From the NCBI GenBank assembly GCA_016284875.1, contig JAEEPS010000031.1, positions 1 through 33,798 on the forward strand: a stretch of 33,798 bases of DNA. The letters run 5' to 3'. The position numbers and the translations under genes were made by a program. Of this stretch, positions 16,687 through 25,366 are shown piece after piece. Every line of letters starts with the position of its first letter. Position 1 is the stretch's first letter. The stretch comes from Salinivirgaceae bacterium. Lineage in GTDB: Bacteria > Bacteroidota > Bacteroidia > Bacteroidales > SZUA-534. The notes beneath the pieces are model-generated. The model was not told where the DNA came from. It ran no database searches and saw only the letters and a program-made list of their open reading frames with translations.

Positions 16687-19600
16687 TCAGATTTTTTCGG
16701 TTTTACGATAGATGGCGTAGTAGGCTATCGGCACAAAGAAGACGCTCACCAGCGTGCCAGCCACCATTCCCGCAATGAGCGCCAGCGAGAGCGGATACTG
16801 CAGGTCGCTGCCCATATCGCCCTTGACAAGGAACGGCGCAATGGCTAGAATGGTTGTCAATGAGGTCATTATGATGGGTTTCAGACGGCGGCGGCCAGCG
16901 TCCATAATGGCGCGTTTCAGGCCCATTCCGCCGCTTCGCAAGCGGTTGATGGTGTCCACCTTCAGGATTGAGTCGTTGATGACTATGCCGCACATCACCA
17001 CAATGCCAATCATCGACATCAGGTTGAGGCTCTCGCCGAAGATTTTGAGCGCCAGCATTGCCGCAAAAATGTCGGTGAGCAGTTCGAGCATAATGATGAG
17101 CGGCTGCACAAGGCTCTCGAACTGCGCCGCCAGAATGAAGAACAGCAGCAGCACCGAGATGAGCAGCACCATACACATCTCTCTGATTAACTCGCGGTTG
17201 GTGAAATAGGCGCCCGAGAAATCGACCTCGAACCCGTCGGTCTGGCGCACCACCTCGCGGATGGCCGCCATTGCTGACTCCACCTGTCGGCCGCTGATGT
17301 TGAGCGGAATGGGGTAGTACTCGCCGTCGGCACCCGAGGTGATGGTTTTCAGGTCGCGGTTGCGGGTCTCCTTCATCAGCACGTCGAGCGGAACGCTGCC
17401 GCCCTTGGTGGCAATCTGGCAGCCGCTGATGAGGTCGGCGGCCTGCTTGTGGCCCGCGCCAATCACTATCGGCTCCGACACATCGCCCTTGCTGATGCGC
17501 AGTATCTGGTTGTCGTTCATCGCGTTGCGCAGATATTGCATTATCTGGTCGTAACTGACGCCGTAGAGGGCGAGCCGCTCGGGGTCGGCCACAAGTTCAA
17601 TGTAGTCGTTCCACTCAATGGGCTGCACGCCAGCGTCGGGCAGGGCGGCGCGAATCTGGTCGCAGACGGCCGTGAGCGCGGCAGGCGTTGGCGGTTCGCC
17701 GCCTGTGGCCCGCAGACGCACGGTGAGCGGCGGCTCCTTCTCGGCAAAAATCATATCGAAAATGTTGCCCGCGGCTCGGCTGCTCACCACCGATTGCGGC
17801 CACTGAAGGCGCATTGTCTCGGCTATCTGTTTCTCAATCAGCGCAATATCGTCGGGCGATGCGGCTTTGATGTAGATGACAGCCTCGGTGGGCGTTATCT
17901 CGCCCGTGTGGGAAAGCACAAACTGCTGCGAGCCGACCATACAGGTTGATTGCCTGATGAGGCTGCCGAATTGGCCAATCAGGCTTTGGCAGCGGCGGTT
18001 GTTCTCCTCAACGGTGATGCGCTCGTTCCACTCAATGCTCACAAGGGTGTCGGCGTGCGCCATCACGGGCAGTTTGCGTTTTTCGAGCCCTATAAACAGC
18101 AGCCCAATCAGCAGCACCGACGCGCCCAAAACCGACCACACCACGGCGCGGCGGCGGAAAAGCCACTTGAGCCAGCGGTCGTAGATGGCAATGAGCCAGC
18201 CGCCCTTCTCGCGCGGCAGCGCACCGCCGTTCGGGTTCTGGCTCTGACGCTTGTAGAGCAGGTTGTAGAGCACGGGCATCAGCAGCACCGACACCAGCAG
18301 GGCCGACATCAGCGTGATGCTCACGGCCATCGCCTCGTCGTAGAAAAGGGCGCCCGCAATGCCGCTCACAAAAATCATCGGCACAAAAATGGCGCACGTG
18401 GTGAGCACCGAACTCAGCATCGGCGTGAAAACCTCCTGCGAGCCGTAGACGCACGCGTCGGGCAGCCGTTCGCCCTTGCGCCACCGCTGCGTTATGTTGT
18501 CGATGGTGATGATGGAGTTATCCACCATCATTCCCAGGCCCAGCACAAGGCCCGAGAGCGATATGACGTTGATTGATATGCCGATGACGTAGAACAGCAG
18601 GAACGAGAGGATGAGCGCCGTGGGGATGGTGACCACCACCAGCACGGGCGATTTGAAGTCGTGCATAAAGAAGAAGATTATCAGGCAGGCGAACAGCGCG
18701 CCGAAAATCAGGTTCTTAATCATATTGTTGATGGAGTAGTCGAGCAGTTCGGTCTGGTCGCGGGTGATGGTGAAGCGCATTGTTGGGTAATCGTCGGCGA
18801 AAGCCTTCATCAGTTCGCTCACGCCCTTCTGCAGGTCGGCCATACGCGCCTCGGTGCGCTTGATGACGGCCATTGTGACGCACTGGCGGCCGTCGGAGGT
18901 TATCATCCCCTTCATTGTCTGCGGCTGCTCGCGCACTTCGGCCAGGTCTTTGAGTTGATAAACGCGGTCGTTCACCTTCAGCCACACGTCCTCAACATCG
19001 GAGCGGGTGAGGAGCGCCGACTCAAAGCGGACGTCGAAGCGGTACTCGCCGTCGCGGATGCTCAGGCTGCCCAGATGTACGTTGGCTCCGTTGATGGCGT
19101 CGCCAAGTTGCTGCTCGGTGATGCCCATCGAGTGCAGTTTCTGCATATCGGGCACAATGAGCAACTCGGGGTGCAGCAGGCCCGACACATCGACCATAGC
19201 CACCTCGGGCAACTGCTCAATGCGGCGCACAATCACCTGGCGGGTGAAGGCGCTCATCTCCAGCGTCTGCTGCGCGGTGACAATGCTGTCGGCCAGCGTC
19301 ACGTTGATGAAGAAGGCTGGGATGTCGGTTGCGCTGGCGCGAGCCACCACTGGGCGGTCCTCGCCTCGGGGCCAGTTGGCCATTGCGCGGTCGATGCGCT
19401 CGTTCACGTCGATGAAGATGTAGTCGGCGTCGGAGCCGTAGTCGAACGTCATTGAGATGACGCCGCTGCCGTCTTTGGCCGTGCAGTTAATCTGGCTCAA
19501 ATGCGGCACCTGCACCAGTTGCGACCGCAGGGGGGCAATCATCGTCTCGTTCAACTCGCGCGCCGACTTGCCCGCCGACGACACCTGCACGGTTATCTGC

Positions 19601-19722
19601 GGAATGTCGATGTCGGGCACGAGCGACACTGGCAGCATATTGATGGCCGCCACGCCGAGCACCAGCACCGCTATGAGCACCATTGTGACGGCTATCGGTT
19701 TGTTTATCAACTGTTTAAACAT
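16687..19722 (-). CDS. RND efflux transporter permease (first of a pair)
   Basis: A 1011-residue RND permease. The N-terminus MFKQLINKPIAVTMVLIAVLVLGVAAI is the first membrane helix, followed by PVSLVPDIDIPQITV, a typical RND entry to the porter domain. The fourth helix reads GLGMMVDNSIITIDNI with a single Asp, D401, at the proton-relay position. The last helices (IGIVVMCGIVINDSILKVD and GMVAGTLVSVFFVPIAYYAIY) are intact. It differs clearly from its neighbour permease, so the pair is an old duplication. The start at 19722 is preceded by a 346-base gap with a possible promoter, so the permeases may be expressed separately from the adaptor and outer-membrane genes located beyond the propeller array. 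Confidence 0.93.
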   Translation of the reverse strand: MFKQLINKPIAVTMVLIAVLVLGVAAINMLPVSLVPDIDIPQITVQVSSAGKSARELNETMIAPLRSQLVQVPHLSQINCTAKDGSGVISMTFDYGSDADYIFIDVNERIDRAMANWPRGEDRPVVARASATDIPAFFINVTLADSIVTAQQTLEMSAFTRQVIVRRIEQLPEVAMVDVSGLLHPELLIVPDMQKLHSMGITEQQLGDAINGANVHLGSLSIRDGEYRFDVRFESALLTRSDVEDVWLKVNDRVYQLKDLAEVREQPQTMKGMITSDGRQCVTMAVIKRTEARMADLQKGVSELMKAFADDYPTMRFTITRDQTELLDYSINNMIKNLIFGALFACLIIFFFMHDFKSPVLVVVTIPTALILSFLLFYVIGISINVISLSGLVLGLGMMVDNSIITIDNITQRWRKGERLPDACVYGSQEVFTPMLSSVLTTCAIFVPMIFVSGIAGALFYDEAMAVSITLMSALLVSVLLMPVLYNLLYKRQSQNPNGGALPREKGGWLIAIYDRWLKWLFRRRAVVWSVLGASVLLIGLLFIGLEKRKLPVMAHADTLVSIEWNERITVEENNRRCQSLIGQFGSLIRQSTCMVGSQQFVLSHTGEITPTEAVIYIKAASPDDIALIEKQIAETMRLQWPQSVVSSRAAGNIFDMIFAEKEPPLTVRLRATGGEPPTPAALTAVCDQIRAALPDAGVQPIEWNDYIELVADPERLALYGVSYDQIMQYLRNAMNDNQILRISKGDVSEPIVIGAGHKQAADLISGCQIATKGGSVPLDVLMKETRNRDLKTITSGADGEYYPIPLNISGRQVESAMAAIREVVRQTDGFEVDFSGAYFTNRELIREMCMVLLISVLLLFFILAAQFESLVQPLIIMLELLTDIFAAMLALKIFGESLNLMSMIGIVVMCGIVINDSILKVDTINRLRSGGMGLKRAIMDAGRRRLKPIIMTSLTTILAIAPFLVKGDMGSDLQYPLSLALIAGMVAGTLVSVFFVPIAYYAIYRKTEKI

Positions 19723-19832
19723 AAACGTTAAATGTTTGGATGTTTAGTGTTTAGAAGTTTAGTTTTTAGCGCCCTGACGGGCGGAAATTTTTATAAAATC
19801 TGATTTAAAATTGTTCAAAATTCATCTCTAAC

Positions 19833-19840
19833 CAAACTTA
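19833..19840 (-). promoter_or_regulatory. Candidate -7 promoter box for the RND permease pair
   Basis: On the minus strand the sequence reads TAAGTTTG, a full match to TAnnTTTG, about 110 bases before the ATG at 19722. Upstream TTTG copies exist but at 13 rather than 19-21 bases, so the -33 box is not supported. Confidence 0.35.
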
Positions 19841-19986
19841 TCCAAAATGAAACCAAAACCTTGTGTTTGGATTGTTTCGGGTTCGTTTGGTTAACGTTAA
19901 AATCTTAAAAATCATTTTATTATAATTTTATTCTAAATTTTCTTTCAATTTCCCGCGAAGCGGTGTCCGTTTTTTTCGTTTGTAAT

Positions 19987-20014
19987 GTAGAGACGCGGCG
20001 CGCCACGTCTCTAC
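19987..20014 (-). repeat. Hairpin repeat copy, after propeller gene 1
   Basis: A 28-base near-perfect palindrome, GTAGAGACG + four inner pairs, with one C-A mismatch on the + strand that becomes a G-U pair in minus-strand RNA. An A-U pair replaces the G-C pair of other copies on both arms, a compensatory change. It is preceded on the gene strand by AT-rich units like AAGTTATAAGT (20025-20068) running back to the stop of the propeller gene. Confidence 0.8.
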
Positions 20015-20068
20015 TTATGCCTTTTTAACTTATAACTTTTAAAACTTATTACTTAATACTTTACTTCT

Positions 20069-21280
20069 CTAATCTTTCAGTTTGATTTTCGCCAATATGC
20101 TTGCCTCACCGAGTTCCTCGGGTTCAAGACCTTTGATGTAGTCGGCATTACGCTCCAGGCAGGCTTGCAATTCGGCTTTCGTTTTTTGCAAACGCTCGTC
20201 GGGTTGGTCGCCAAGGTTTTCGAGCAGAGCGGCCAAATCTTTGTAAAAATATTTTCCATAGAGATATTTTCCATCGGATGACAAATAATACATTTTATCA
20301 AACAACCTGGCAATTATGCTTTGTGATTCATCGTAATAAGCCTTTGATACAACGTTGTTTGTGCGTTTGTCAAGCATCGACAAATAATAATTTCCACTCA
20401 TTTTGAATTGAAAAACCAGGAACCGCCCCGACTCGCCAAAATCAGAAAAATTACCATCGTACGAAACTATCTTATCAAAATATTGAGAATCGCGAGGGTC
20501 AAGACTATTGGCAATTTTTACGGTCAATGGGTTAGGCAGTATCAACTCAATATTCTGCTCAATGCCGTCGCAGAGCGCATAAAGATGGGTGTCATACGAA
20601 AGGAAGAATCGGACGATATCATCGTTAGCAAAATAGGGATTTGCATAGCCGATATTTAACCAGGACTTGCTTTGTGGTATTGCAAAATATCTCGATTTAA
20701 TGTTGAACGATTCGTCAGTCAGCAAGATGGCTGGCCTTACAGAGTCTGACTGTCTGTCTCCGCGCAAAAAGAACGCATAATCACCGTTTTTCAACCGCAT
20801 TAAATGGTTGTAACCCGAAAACGAATCGTCACACTCGTGCATTTTGCCAAGGAACGCGCCTTTTGAATTGTACTGGCGGATGATATGCTTCTCGTCGTAA
20901 ACACAGAAGTTGTCGCCGATACAAAACATATCGTAGAATTGCACTATTTCGCCAGGACCGTTTCCAAGGATTGCTCTGCTTGATATTTTTTCGCCCGTCC
21001 GCTTATCGAAACAAAGCATTTTCATTGTGTAATTCTCAAACATATACATATAGTTGTCGGAAAAGACGAAATGGGGATCGAAGATAAAAACCCAATCGTC
21101 GTCCATCTGCAAATTCATCAACGATATTGACTCAATGTTGTCGGTAAACGCAATACTGTCAACTGTTTCTGAAAGTTCAACGCTGCAGGATGCAGCCACT
21201 TCGGTTTTACTGCCGCTGTTGCAGGCTGTCAGTGCTGCCGCTAGTGCGAGGGCGGCGATTGATAATTGTTTGGTTTTCAT
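20069..21280 (-). CDS. 6-bladed beta-propeller family lipoprotein (propeller 1)
   Basis: A 403-residue predicted lipoprotein (signal MKTKQLSIAALALAAALTAC, lipidated C20). The body matches the Bacteroidota 6-bladed beta-propeller lipoprotein families: the hallmark GNGPGE at residues 106-111, preceded by CFDKRTGEKISSR and followed by DNFCVYDEKHIIRQYNSKG. Later it has HLYALCDGIEQNIELILPNP and a C-terminus ILAKIKLKD shared by its neighbours. It would sit in the periplasm or on the cell surface, anchored by lipid; no biochemical function is established from the sequence. It is the last of five tandem relatives and the one next to the RND permeases. Its leader and signal peptide are almost identical in DNA to those of propeller 5. 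Confidence 0.8.
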   Translation of the reverse strand: MKTKQLSIAALALAAALTACNSGSKTEVAASCSVELSETVDSIAFTDNIESISLMNLQMDDDWVFIFDPHFVFSDNYMYMFENYTMKMLCFDKRTGEKISSRAILGNGPGEIVQFYDMFCIGDNFCVYDEKHIIRQYNSKGAFLGKMHECDDSFSGYNHLMRLKNGDYAFFLRGDRQSDSVRPAILLTDESFNIKSRYFAIPQSKSWLNIGYANPYFANDDIVRFFLSYDTHLYALCDGIEQNIELILPNPLTVKIANSLDPRDSQYFDKIVSYDGNFSDFGESGRFLVFQFKMSGNYYLSMLDKRTNNVVSKAYYDESQSIIARLFDKMYYLSSDGKYLYGKYFYKDLAALLENLGDQPDERLQKTKAELQACLERNADYIKGLEPEELGEASILAKIKLKD

Positions 21281-21339
21281 TTTGTTGTGGTATTAAAATG
21301 TTCGTTTAATAATTCTATCAGGTTTTTCTGTTTTTATTC

Positions 21340-21393
21340 GGACACTCGCGATGTGTCCCTACGTTTTCGGACGCCACAATGTGACGTCCCTAC
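21340..21393 (-). repeat. Two hairpin repeat copies between propellers 1 and 2
   Basis: Copy one (21340-21358) has the ACAC...GTGT type stem with a T-T mismatch. Copy two (21369-21389) reads GGACG, a C-A mismatch, CACA-A-TGTG, then CGTCC. Each ends in CCTAC on the + strand. They lie after the stop of propeller 2 and before the conserved leader of propeller 1. The stretch 21394-21420 is a short variant spacer (GTACC-rich) rather than the AT-rich unit. Confidence 0.8.
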
Positions 21394-21420
21394 TTGTCCC
21401 TTGTACCTTACACCTTGTAC

Positions 21421-22653
21421 CTAATCCTTCAATTTAATCTTCAAAATCACGTTGGTTGCCTCGCGCTCGTCTTCGTCAAGACCTTTGATGTATTCGGCGT
21501 TGCGGTCGAGATAGGCGCGGAACTGGGCTTGCGATTTCTTCAGGCGGGCGTCCAAAAGGTCGTCGTTGCCATCGAAAAGTTTGGCCGCACAACTGCTCTT
21601 GCACTTGACGTAGATGTATTCGCCGTCGGAATAAAGAACCTCCATAGTGGAGAAAATCCTATACAGATAATTAGGCACGTTTCCTTCGTCATCACCATCG
21701 GAATATAGTGATACCACGCTGTTTGAGCGCTTGTCAATCATAGCAATGTATGTTTTATGGCTGATATAGTATCGGAAACAAATAAAACGCCCCGACTCGC
21801 ACAGATTGGCGAAAGAGCCGTCGAGTTCGAACAATTTGTTGAAAGCGTCGGCGGTGTGAGTCCGCATAATCTCATTCGAGGCATCGATAAAGATTTCAGC
21901 CGTTTGCGGATTAGGCAGACCCAGTTCGGTGCATTGTTCGCTGTCGCCGCAGAGCGAATAAAGGTGGTTATCCATATTGCTATAGAAGAAGAAACGAATG
22001 GCGTCGCCGCTGGCGCAATATGGCTTTCCTCCACCCATCATCACAATCACCAAACGCGGAAGTGGCAAGGCGAAATGCTCCGCTTTGATGTTGAACGACT
22101 GGTCGGTTATCAACACTTGGTTGAGGACAGAATCCGACGTTTGGTAACTGTGCCTAATCAGCACAAAATCACCGTTTTTCAGGCGAAACATTTCTCGAAT
22201 TTGAACCGTATCGCCAAAATCGTGCACCTTGCCTAAAAAACGACCGTTATTGTCGTACTGGCGAACGATTCCCATTCCATCGAGAATGAACAGCGTGTCG
22301 CCGACGCAGAACAATGAACTCAATCCGTTTATTTCGCCAGGGCCGTTGCCTCGGAGCATACGGCCTGTCAGTTTTTCACCCGACTGAAGTTTGAGGCTAG
22401 TCAGCCGCAACTTCTCGCCGCATACCATATATAAATAATTGTCGGACAAGGCGAATTGCATTCCGTCCTCGAACACCCAGTCGTCGTCCATTTGGAGGTT
22501 CAGCACATCGATTGACTCGATGTTTTCCACAAACACCTCGTTATCAACGCTTCCAGAGAGTTCGATGTGGTCGGTGACGGCGTTTTCGGTTTTGCTGTTG
22601 CAGGCCATCATTGTGGCACAAATTGCGGCGATTGTTACGATGCTGGTTTTCAT
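21421..22653 (-). CDS. 6-bladed beta-propeller family lipoprotein (propeller 2)
   Basis: A 410-residue lipoprotein with signal MKTSIVTIAAICATMMAC (C18). Hallmark GNGPGE is at residues 102-107, followed by LFCVGDTLFILDGMGIVRQYDNNGRFLGKVHDF, given here as one conserved blade block around residues 115-147. It has the paired-cysteine block CGDSEQCTELGLPNP and ends VILKIKLKD. Its 3' end is nearly identical in DNA to that of propeller 3, which suggests recent duplication or gene conversion. Only 13 bases separate it from propeller 3, with no hairpin repeat, so these two are surely co-transcribed. Function beyond family membership is unknown; a sensing or binding role at the cell surface is possible. 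Confidence 0.8.
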   Translation of the reverse strand: MKTSIVTIAAICATMMACNSKTENAVTDHIELSGSVDNEVFVENIESIDVLNLQMDDDWVFEDGMQFALSDNYLYMVCGEKLRLTSLKLQSGEKLTGRMLRGNGPGEINGLSSLFCVGDTLFILDGMGIVRQYDNNGRFLGKVHDFGDTVQIREMFRLKNGDFVLIRHSYQTSDSVLNQVLITDQSFNIKAEHFALPLPRLVIVMMGGGKPYCASGDAIRFFFYSNMDNHLYSLCGDSEQCTELGLPNPQTAEIFIDASNEIMRTHTADAFNKLFELDGSFANLCESGRFICFRYYISHKTYIAMIDKRSNSVVSLYSDGDDEGNVPNYLYRIFSTMEVLYSDGEYIYVKCKSSCAAKLFDGNDDLLDARLKKSQAQFRAYLDRNAEYIKGLDEDEREATNVILKIKLKD

Positions 22654-22666
22654 TGTTATGTGTTTG

Positions 22667-23896
22667 CTAATCCTTCAATTTAATCTTCAAAATCACGTTG
22701 GCCGCTTCGCGCTCGTCTTCGTCAAGACCTTTGATGAATTCGGCGTTACGCTCCAAATAGGCGCGGTATTCGGCTCTTGTCTTTTGCAGGCGCTCGTCGA
22801 GAAGTTCATCGTAGTATTCAAGCCAACAATCCAAACGTCCGTTGCGGCAGTTTGCGAAAATATAGCCCTCGTGTGTGTTTTTATACGCCCATGCGTCACA
22901 GATGATTCTGTTAACAAGGTCGGCGGTTGTTTCCACATCGTTCTCCACAATATGCGGTATTGATATGGCCTTGTTTGTGCGCTTGTCAACCATTGCCAGA
23001 AAATAACTTCCCTCCAAACGGTATATGAACAATACAAAACGCCCCGACCCGCTTAAACTATAAATATCTCCATCATATTTCGATATAGACTGATGGTCGT
23101 TGTTGTCAAACAGTTCGTTAGCCTTTTCTATGGTAATTGGGTTCGGCAGAACAAGTTCTGCGCACTGTTCAGAGTCCCCGCAAAGTGTGTAGAGGTGGTT
23201 ATCATATCTGCAAATCAGACGAATTGTGTCGCCATCAACATAACAAGGTTCGTTGACTCCAAAAAACATAACTTTTATAGGAGGAATAGGATAGTGTTTC
23301 GAAATAATATTGAACGATTTGTCGGCCATCATTATAGCCGCGTTTACCGTGTCGTTAAAAGAATTTGCGATAGCAACAAAAGCATAATTCCCGCTATTCA
23401 ACCGAACAATATCGTATATGTCATTTAAATTACTGAATTCGTGTAAAATACCAATGAAATGACAGTTGTAGTCATATTTGCGGATAATGTTTTTATTGTC
23501 ATAGATGCACAGTGTGTCACCGATGCAAAACATTGATTTCATTTCATTTATCTCGCCAGGGCCGTTACCTTTTATTTTCCGTGACGACAACATTTTGCCC
23601 GTCTGCTGGTCGAAGCATGTCAAACTCATATTGTTGCTATTCGCCATAGCATTGCCACCATCGTATAAATATATATAATTGTCGGTAAGGCAGATATATG
23701 TGTATACCCCAAACGCCCAATCATCGCCCATTTCCAAATTCATTACCGAGATTGACTCCACATTGCCGGCAAATGCCTCATTGTCAACCGTTCCGGGGAG
23801 TTCTACGCGGTTGGTGACAGCGGTGTCGGTTTGATTGCTGTTGCAAGCCATCATTGCGGTGCAGATGGCGGCGACTGCTAATGCTTTGATTTTCAT
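22667..23896 (-). CDS. 6-bladed beta-propeller family lipoprotein (propeller 3)
   Basis: A 409-residue lipoprotein. I start it at the ATG at 23896, not at 23953: the later start gives the signal MKIKALAVAAICTAMMAC and a leader (ACAACAACGAAATG) like the other array genes, while the longer version would translate part of a hairpin repeat. GNGPGE lies at residues 110-115, then SMFCIGDTLCIYDNKNIIRKYD and CGDSEQCAELVLPNP. The C-terminus VILKIKLKD matches propeller 2. The region around residues 330-370 (ENDVETTADLVNRIICDAW) is specific to this copy. It is coupled to propeller 2 by a 13-base gap. The function is unknown. Confidence 0.8.
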   Translation of the reverse strand: MKIKALAVAAICTAMMACNSNQTDTAVTNRVELPGTVDNEAFAGNVESISVMNLEMGDDWAFGVYTYICLTDNYIYLYDGGNAMANSNNMSLTCFDQQTGKMLSSRKIKGNGPGEINEMKSMFCIGDTLCIYDNKNIIRKYDYNCHFIGILHEFSNLNDIYDIVRLNSGNYAFVAIANSFNDTVNAAIMMADKSFNIISKHYPIPPIKVMFFGVNEPCYVDGDTIRLICRYDNHLYTLCGDSEQCAELVLPNPITIEKANELFDNNDHQSISKYDGDIYSLSGSGRFVLFIYRLEGSYFLAMVDKRTNKAISIPHIVENDVETTADLVNRIICDAWAYKNTHEGYIFANCRNGRLDCWLEYYDELLDERLQKTRAEYRAYLERNAEFIKGLDEDEREAANVILKIKLKD

Positions 23897-23942
23897 TTCG
23901 TTGTTGTAATAAATGTTTGTTTGCTCATTTTCAATTTTAAAC

Positions 23943-23999
23943 GGACGCGGCACGCCACGTCCCTACTTATAACTTCTAAAACTTATAACTTAAAACTAT
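23943..23999 (-). repeat. Hairpin repeat copy plus AT-rich units, after propeller 4
   Basis: GGACGCGGCACGCCACGTCC (23943-23962) forms a stem with one C-A mismatch on this strand, which is G-U in gene-strand RNA. It is joined through CTAC to two AT-rich units (ACTTATAACTT type, 23966-23998) that reach the TAG stop of propeller 4. Confidence 0.82.
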
Positions 24000-24000
24000 C

Positions 24001-25191
24001 CTAATCTTTCAACTTTATTTTCAGTAGCACCGCAGCCGCATCACGTTCCTCGGGCTCCAAATCTTTCATATACTCTGCGTTACGCTCCAAATAGGCGCGG
24101 TACGAGGCTTGTGTTGCTTTCAGGCGTTCGTCGAGAGCATCGTCGTGGCCTTCAATCAGTTCAGCCATTCGTGCGCTCGGCGTTTTTGCGTAGATGAACT
24201 TGCCATCGGTTTGGAAAATAGTTGTCCTGTTAAAGAAATAGACGAAAATTCCTGTTGCATTGTCAGCCGTTCCGCCGTCGGCTGGTATCGACACAACGCT
24301 GTTTGTGCGTTTATCGAGCAGCGATGTATAGCGGTTGCGGTCGCAATTATAGACGAAACTGATGAACCGCCCCGACTCGGTCAGATTGCCGAACATTCCA
24401 TCATACTCAAACACTTTTTGGAAGTCGATGGCACCACTTGTGGCCTGCTGCATAACCTCTTGCGGCAGCGGATTGGGAACCACCAGTTCGATGCAACCCT
24501 CGGTCTCGCCGCAGAGTTCAAAAATGCGGTTGTCGCCAGCCAGAAAGCCGCGCACAGTGTCGTCGTTGGAGTAGTAGGGGCGGGCAACACCCGACGAGAG
24601 TGTGTTATGCCTTTCCTGCGGCGAAAAATGCCGCGACAGGATGTTGAACTGCTTGTCGGTCACCAGCGCGGGCTGCTCTGAACCTCCACCCGTTGTAAAC
24701 AGCACGTAGTTTTTGTTGCCAAAACGCAGCACATTGTAGTACGAATGCTCCTCGTCCAATTCATACAGTTTACCGAGAAAAGCGCATTTGTGATTGTACT
24801 GGCTGACAACACCTTTGAAATCCTGAATGCAGAGCGTGTCGCCGTTGCAGAACATTGTGCTCATACCAACAATCTCGCCTGGCCCGTTGCCTTTGATGAT
24901 GCGGCTCGACACTTTCTCGCCCGTCTGTCGGTCGAAGCACGACAGTTGCATCTTCTGGTCATCCAAGAGGTAAATGTAGTTGTCACCGCCAGCCATCCTC
25001 GGATAATCGGCAAATGTCCAATTGTCGTCCATCTGCAAATTCATCACTGTGATTGACTCAATATTATCTGTAAAAGCCTCATTGTCAATCTTTCCTGGGA
25101 GTTCGACGCGGTTGGTGACAACCTTTTCGCTGTTGCTGCAAGCAGCCATTGTTGCACAGATGGCAACGATTGATAATGTATTGTGTTTCAT
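24001..25191 (-). CDS. 6-bladed beta-propeller family lipoprotein (propeller 4)
   Basis: A 396-residue lipoprotein with signal MKHNTLSIVAICATMAAC (C18). Hallmark GNGPGE is at residues 101-106, followed by MFCNGDTLCIQDFKGVVSQYN. The cysteine block is varied but present (CGETEGCIELVVPNP). The end VLLKIKLKD followed by a TAG stop is shared with propellers 1-3. Middle blades differ strongly from the neighbours, while the ends are conserved. It is flanked on both sides by hairpin repeats. The leader ATACCACAACAAAATG is the same as in propeller 1. No catalytic motif is seen; binding or sensing is the most I would infer. Confidence 0.8.
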   Translation of the reverse strand: MKHNTLSIVAICATMAACSNSEKVVTNRVELPGKIDNEAFTDNIESITVMNLQMDDNWTFADYPRMAGGDNYIYLLDDQKMQLSCFDRQTGEKVSSRIIKGNGPGEIVGMSTMFCNGDTLCIQDFKGVVSQYNHKCAFLGKLYELDEEHSYYNVLRFGNKNYVLFTTGGGSEQPALVTDKQFNILSRHFSPQERHNTLSSGVARPYYSNDDTVRGFLAGDNRIFELCGETEGCIELVVPNPLPQEVMQQATSGAIDFQKVFEYDGMFGNLTESGRFISFVYNCDRNRYTSLLDKRTNSVVSIPADGGTADNATGIFVYFFNRTTIFQTDGKFIYAKTPSARMAELIEGHDDALDERLKATQASYRAYLERNAEYMKDLEPEERDAAAVLLKIKLKD

Positions 25192-25248
25192 TTTGTTGTG
25201 GTATTTAATTGTTCGTTTATTAATTGTATCCGTTTCCCGTTCTTATTC

Positions 25249-25366
25249 GGACACACGCGGTGTGTCCCTACGTTTGCGGACGCCACAATGTGACGTCCCT
25301 ACATTTATGCGGACGCGGCACGCCACGTCCCTACTTATAACTTCTAAAACTTATAACTTAAAACTT
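25249..25366 (-). repeat. Three hairpin repeats plus AT-rich units between propellers 4 and 5
   Basis: Three stems in a row: 25249-25267 (ACACAC/GTGTGT, perfect), 25278-25298 (CACA/TGTG inner stem, C-A mismatch) and 25311-25330 (GGC/GCC inner stem, C-A mismatch). AT-rich units of ACTTATAACTT type fill 25334-25366 and continue into the stop codon of propeller 5. All three stem types seen in the locus occur here side by side. Confidence 0.82.

Larger units (their letters stand above)
19723..20068. other. 346-base gap ahead of the RND permeases
   Basis: No gene is seen here. Near the permease start there is a run of TTTAG/TTTGG-like steps and a short GCCC-TGAC-GGGC hairpin (about 19770-19782). 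The middle is AT-rich and holds the candidate promoter box at 19833. Toward the other end are a CCGC-GAA-GCGG hairpin (about 19950-19962) and one hairpin repeat of the family found around the propeller genes. Confidence 0.6.

Noticed and set aside
23897..23953. Longer N-terminus for propeller 3 from the ATG at 23953
   Set aside because: It would encode part of a hairpin repeat and bury the lipoprotein signal; the ATG at 23896 restores a signal peptide like its relatives.
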